From: an uncultured bacterium | GTDB taxonomy: Bacteria > Patescibacteriota > Minisyncoccia > Phycocordibacterales > UBA2100 | Direction of reading: 5' to 3' | Assembly: GCA_903881205.1 (NCBI GenBank) | Contig: CAIRSC010000003.1 | Span: 1-7,867, forward strand | DNA length: 7,867 bases | Shown here: positions 5,929 through 7,867 of the stretch, one piece after another | Layout: each line of letters starts with the position of its first letter | Position numbering within the stretch: position 1 is the stretch's first letter | Program-made: the position numbers and the translations under genes | The notes under the pieces: generated by a model | Database searches by the model: none | Seen by the model: the letters and a program-made list of their open reading frames with translations, nothing else | What the model was told of the DNA's origin: nothing

Positions 5929-6237
5929 CTAGTGCAGCGCCTGCAAAATTTGTAACTTCTCCGCATCTGAGGGGTTTTTGTTTGAGGGAACTGAAAGCGA
6001 CCGCAGAGTCTTTGATTTTTCTTGTACGGAAGCACTCGACGACGCAGAAAGCGATGCAAGGATGGCAAGTTTCTGATCATCGGACGGGCTTGTTGTTGCC
6101 ATACCATTCGCAGAGCTCAAATCCTTTCCGCTACGCCATGCACGCAATTGAATCGCACCGAGCGTTACCGCAAGAGCAGCCAGAAAGGCGAGCAGTACGA
6201 TTGCCAATGGTTTCATGTTGCGGAAAAGGATATTCAT
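5929..6237 (-). CDS. Small membrane-anchored protein with three short helical repeats
   Basis: A 102-residue protein of unknown function. One membrane helix lies at about residues 10-31, followed by RAWRSGKDL and a Ser/Thr/Asn-rich linker. Three copies of an amphipathic motif follow: DDQKLAILASLS (53-64), VQEKSKTLRSLS (71-82) and DAEKLQILQALH (91-102), the last ending at the stop codon. The shared pattern is (E/Q)KxxxLx(S/A)L, spaced 18-20 residues and joined by Ser/Pro/Asn-rich linkers. Small proteins with such KLxIL.SL repeats occur, as far as I recall, in other Patescibacteria. ATG 6237 is 3 nt after the preceding stop; ATG 6216 (residue 8) would also leave the helix intact. The repeats may bind a partner or pack with each other, which is inference. 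No Shine-Dalgarno; probably translated by coupling within the operon. Confidence 0.82.
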   Translation of the reverse strand: MNILFRNMKPLAIVLLAFLAALAVTLGAIQLRAWRSGKDLSSANGMATTSPSDDQKLAILASLSASSSASVQEKSKTLRSLSVPSNKNPSDAEKLQILQALH

Positions 6238-6240
6238 ATT

Positions 6241-6636
6241 TTATAGCGATCCCCAGACGGTGCCGTTACAATATTGAACGGCTTGCGTTGCTGTATTATA
6301 CCGCAACGCACCTGAGAGCCCCGAGGTACAAGTTTCGCCACCATCCCCTATTTTGAGTGCTCCGGCGACATCGAGTGCGACGACAGGACTCTGCGTACCG
6401 ACACCAACTTTTGATTGAACATAGTCGCTTCCGTACGATGCAAGCGCATTGACCGAAAGTCCGGCATTTTTTACTTGGGCAGTCGTGCCCACATTAATGA
6501 GTATCGGAACATTATTGCTCGGCGCAGTGCCCGTGGGACCCGTCCACGCCTGAAGCGCCGATGCAAAAAGGAGTCCGACAAAAAGCACGAACAGGGTCGA
6601 GAAAAAACTTTTGAATGAGGATGATTTCATTTGCAT
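6241..6636 (-). CDS. Exported protein consisting only of the WTGP/tail-fibre-like N-terminal module
   Basis: A 131-residue secreted protein, paralogous to the first 126 or so residues of the upstream gene. A hydrophobic signal sequence ends in ASALQA-WTGP, a plausible signal peptidase I site. The mature part contains INVGTTAQVKNAGLSVNAL, then VGVGTQSPVVALDVAGALKIG, then a two-Cys segment (GGETCTSG ... GALRYN ... YCNGTVWG), ending two residues later. The GVGTxSPxxALDVxG stretch resembles the head and shaft segments of phage tail fibres and trimeric adhesins, which suggests a trimer-forming surface module. ATG 6636 is chosen because it follows the previous stop by 1 nt; ATG 6630 is an alternative, and the GTG at 6654 would overlap the previous gene. 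It could be a stand-alone version or a remnant of a longer protein that lost its C-terminal domain. Function unknown. Confidence 0.85.
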   Translation of the reverse strand: MQMKSSSFKSFFSTLFVLFVGLLFASALQAWTGPTGTAPSNNVPILINVGTTAQVKNAGLSVNALASYGSDYVQSKVGVGTQSPVVALDVAGALKIGDGGETCTSGLSGALRYNTATQAVQYCNGTVWGSL

Positions 6637-6637
6637 A

Positions 6638-7693
6638 TTATTGCACCGCACCAAGTACCTGCGTGCCGTTGTTGCCTGCGGTCCAGGTAATCGTATTGCC
6701 GTTGGTCACGATTGCCGCACCCGCTGATCCGCCTGCACCTCCGGACCAGATAGGACCATTTTGACCCGCGCTGCCAGATGATCCGCAAGCACCGCCGGAC
6801 CCCCCAGGAATACCCGGGTTGGACCCCGAGCCGCCGCCGGAAGAACTACCGGTTTGGCCGGTCCCCCCATATTGACCGGTACCTGCCGCTCCGCCAACAT
6901 AACCGCATCCGCCGCCGCCGGAACCTCCAAACGTTCGTGCGTATTGAGCACCACCACCGCCACCGCCACCGCCGCCTTTGATGACACCGTTATTGGTAAG
7001 CACCACATTGGAAGCAAGTGAAAGAGCCGCACCGCCGGGACCACCCGCTACTCCGTTTGGCGTACTTCCGGCGCCACCTGGGCCACCCGCACCTATTATG
7101 GTGCCGTTGTTAACGATGGTAATTACGGAACCTGCAGGAAAAGTACCTGTATTCATAGCAGGCGAACTCGGATCTGACGAGCCAACAAGCACTCCGGAGT
7201 TTATAGTTACCGTAACGTTGGTTGCCGTGGTCGGCGCCCCTGCCGCCGTGTAAATATTGTAATTGAACGCGTTAGAGGTAATGGTCAGGCTCGTGGGAAC
7301 AGCCTGTCTAATCGGACCCCATACGCTTCCGTTGCAATACTCAACTATTTTTGAGGAGTTGTTATAACGTATTGCGCCTTCCGATACCGACTGACACACC
7401 TCGCCAGCATTGCCAATTTTTACCGTGCCGTTCACGTCGAGTGCCACGGCCGGAGCCGAGGTTGCGATACCTAATTTATTTTGAATATATGCGCTTCCGA
7501 ATACTGTGAGTGCATTGACCGAGAGTCCCGCATTTTTCACCTGATCTATTGTGCCGACATTGATCGGCGCTGCGACGTTGCTGCCCGGCGCCGTACTTGT
7601 TGGCCCAGTCCACGCCTGGAGCGCAGCGGCGGCAAAGAACCCGACAAAAAACAGAAAGAGTGTTGCGAAAAGTTGCCTGAAAGAAAGTGCCAT
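6638..7693 (-). CDS. Exported glycine-rich adhesin-like protein with phage tail-fibre-tip-type C-terminal domain
   Basis: A 351-residue secreted protein. Residues 1-27 form a signal sequence ending LQA-WTGP. Residues 28-126 are the shared module (INVGTIDQVKNAGLSVNAL, GIATSAPAVALDVNGTVKIG, and Cys100/Cys120 in GEVCQS...YCNGSVWG). A beta-rich stretch follows (about 134-200: NVTVTINSGVLVGSS, TFPAGSVITIVNNGTIIGAG). Residues 201-326 are over 40% glycine, with nine consecutive Gly at 240-248, interrupted by VVLTNNGVIKG. The tail is GAAIVTNGNTITWTAGNNG. The order NNGxIxGxGGxGG, LTNNGxIxGGGG, then a final A-I...ITW strand is that of the glycine-rich receptor-binding regions of phage tail fibres, as I remember them. 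Cys263 and Cys303 sit in the glycine domain. ATG 7693 follows the previous stop by 5 nt, with a weak GGTGG upstream. A surface-binding role is likely; the target is unknown. Confidence 0.88.
   Translation of the reverse strand: MALSFRQLFATLFLFFVGFFAAAALQAWTGPTSTAPGSNVAAPINVGTIDQVKNAGLSVNALTVFGSAYIQNKLGIATSAPAVALDVNGTVKIGNAGEVCQSVSEGAIRYNNSSKIVEYCNGSVWGPIRQAVPTSLTITSNAFNYNIYTAAGAPTTATNVTVTINSGVLVGSSDPSSPAMNTGTFPAGSVITIVNNGTIIGAGGPGGAGSTPNGVAGGPGGAALSLASNVVLTNNGVIKGGGGGGGGGAQYARTFGGSGGGGCGYVGGAAGTGQYGGTGQTGSSSGGGSGSNPGIPGGSGGACGSSGSAGQNGPIWSGGAGGSAGAAIVTNGNTITWTAGNNGTQVLGAVQ
6950..6976 (-). repeat. In-frame GGY triplet tract (nine glycine codons)
   Basis: Nine consecutive GGC/GGT codons encode Gly240-Gly248 of the glycine-rich adhesin-like protein. 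The tract is an imperfect trinucleotide repeat, so slippage would change the protein length without breaking the frame. Confidence 0.7.
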
Positions 7694-7698
7694 ATGTT

Positions 7699-7867
7699 TC
7701 AACCACCCGTTGAGTACGAGATCACAATGAGGCCCTGCTTGCCCGCACCACCGCTATTATCGACGGCAACTGCACCGTAACCGGCACCGCCGCCGCCCGA
7801 GCCATAGAGGCCGCCCGCACCGCCACCTCCTCCCGTTCCGGCTGATGCGTATCCGGCACCGCCGCCG
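7699..7867 (-). CDS. C-terminal end of a glycine-rich exported protein (5' part outside the window)
   Basis: The last 55 codons of a gene whose start lies to the right of the window. The visible residues are mostly glycine blocks broken by tyrosine (GAGYASAG, GGLYGSGGGGAGYG), then AVAVDNSGGAG and a final strand KQGLIVISYSTGG before TGA at 7699-7701. A closing GxxGxIxIxY strand after glycine repeats is common in glycine-rich surface and tail-fibre proteins. The ending differs from the glycine domain of the next gene, so the two are not simple copies. It is the first visible gene of the operon; its stop is 5 nt before ATG 7693. Whether it begins with the same WTGP module cannot be seen here. 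Confidence 0.8.
   Translation of the reverse strand, partial: GGGAGYASAGTGGGGGAGGLYGSGGGGAGYGAVAVDNSGGAGKQGLIVISYSTGG

Noticed and set aside
5925..6107. 61-residue N-terminal extension of the GYAW-repeat protein
   Set aside because: It overlaps the small three-repeat gene in another frame and precedes the true hydrophobic leader.
4638..7867. Prophage or phage tail module
   Set aside because: Only the glycine-rich and fibre-like stretches resemble phage; there are no capsid, portal, terminase, baseplate or integrase genes, and the proteins have secretion signals.
6640..7867. CRISPR array or tandem DNA repeat in the CCGCCG-rich region
   Set aside because: The repetition is glycine codons in continuous reading frames, with no constant repeat unit and spacer pattern.

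Overview
The window looks like chromosome from a candidate-phyla-radiation bacterium (Patescibacteria), most likely a moderately GC-rich Parcubacteria lineage. This rests on protein style and gene organisation recognised from memory, not on a marker gene: GYAWS..IGW repeat proteins ending in an Ig-like domain with PVFQEL, exported proteins beginning with an LQA-WTGP signal region, a membrane protein with a CxDGxxNxxE...GGPC motif, and very tight gene packing mostly without Shine-Dalgarno sites. No rRNA, tRNA, CRISPR array, transposase or integrase is visible.

Left part (1-2585), surface polysaccharide. A polyprenyl-phosphate sugar-1-phosphate transferase (minus strand, C-terminus cut off by the window edge) and a GT4 glycosyltransferase (plus strand) diverge from a 161-bp intergenic region. 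That region carries a perfect 15-bp inverted repeat around an AT-rich centre. The first enzyme would load the first sugar on the lipid carrier and the second would extend it.

Middle part (2582-4860), cell wall and unknowns. A RodA-type SEDS peptidoglycan polymerase and a membrane-anchored FxLyD-like protein form a two-gene minus-strand operon. It appears to start from a TATAAT box so close to the ATG that the mRNA is probably leaderless. On the other strand lies a small two-helix membrane protein with the only strong Shine-Dalgarno site of the window, closed by a strong hairpin terminator that can also end the operon coming from the right.

Right part (4890-7867), exported-protein operon. Five minus-strand genes with 1-5 nt gaps encode secreted or membrane-anchored proteins: the end of a glycine-rich protein, a glycine-rich protein resembling phage receptor-binding tail-fibre tips, a short paralogue holding only the shared N-terminal module, a small three-repeat anchored protein, and a GYAW-repeat/Ig-like protein. 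Together they look like a cell-surface display or adhesion locus, which is an inference. This is the most unusual part of the window.
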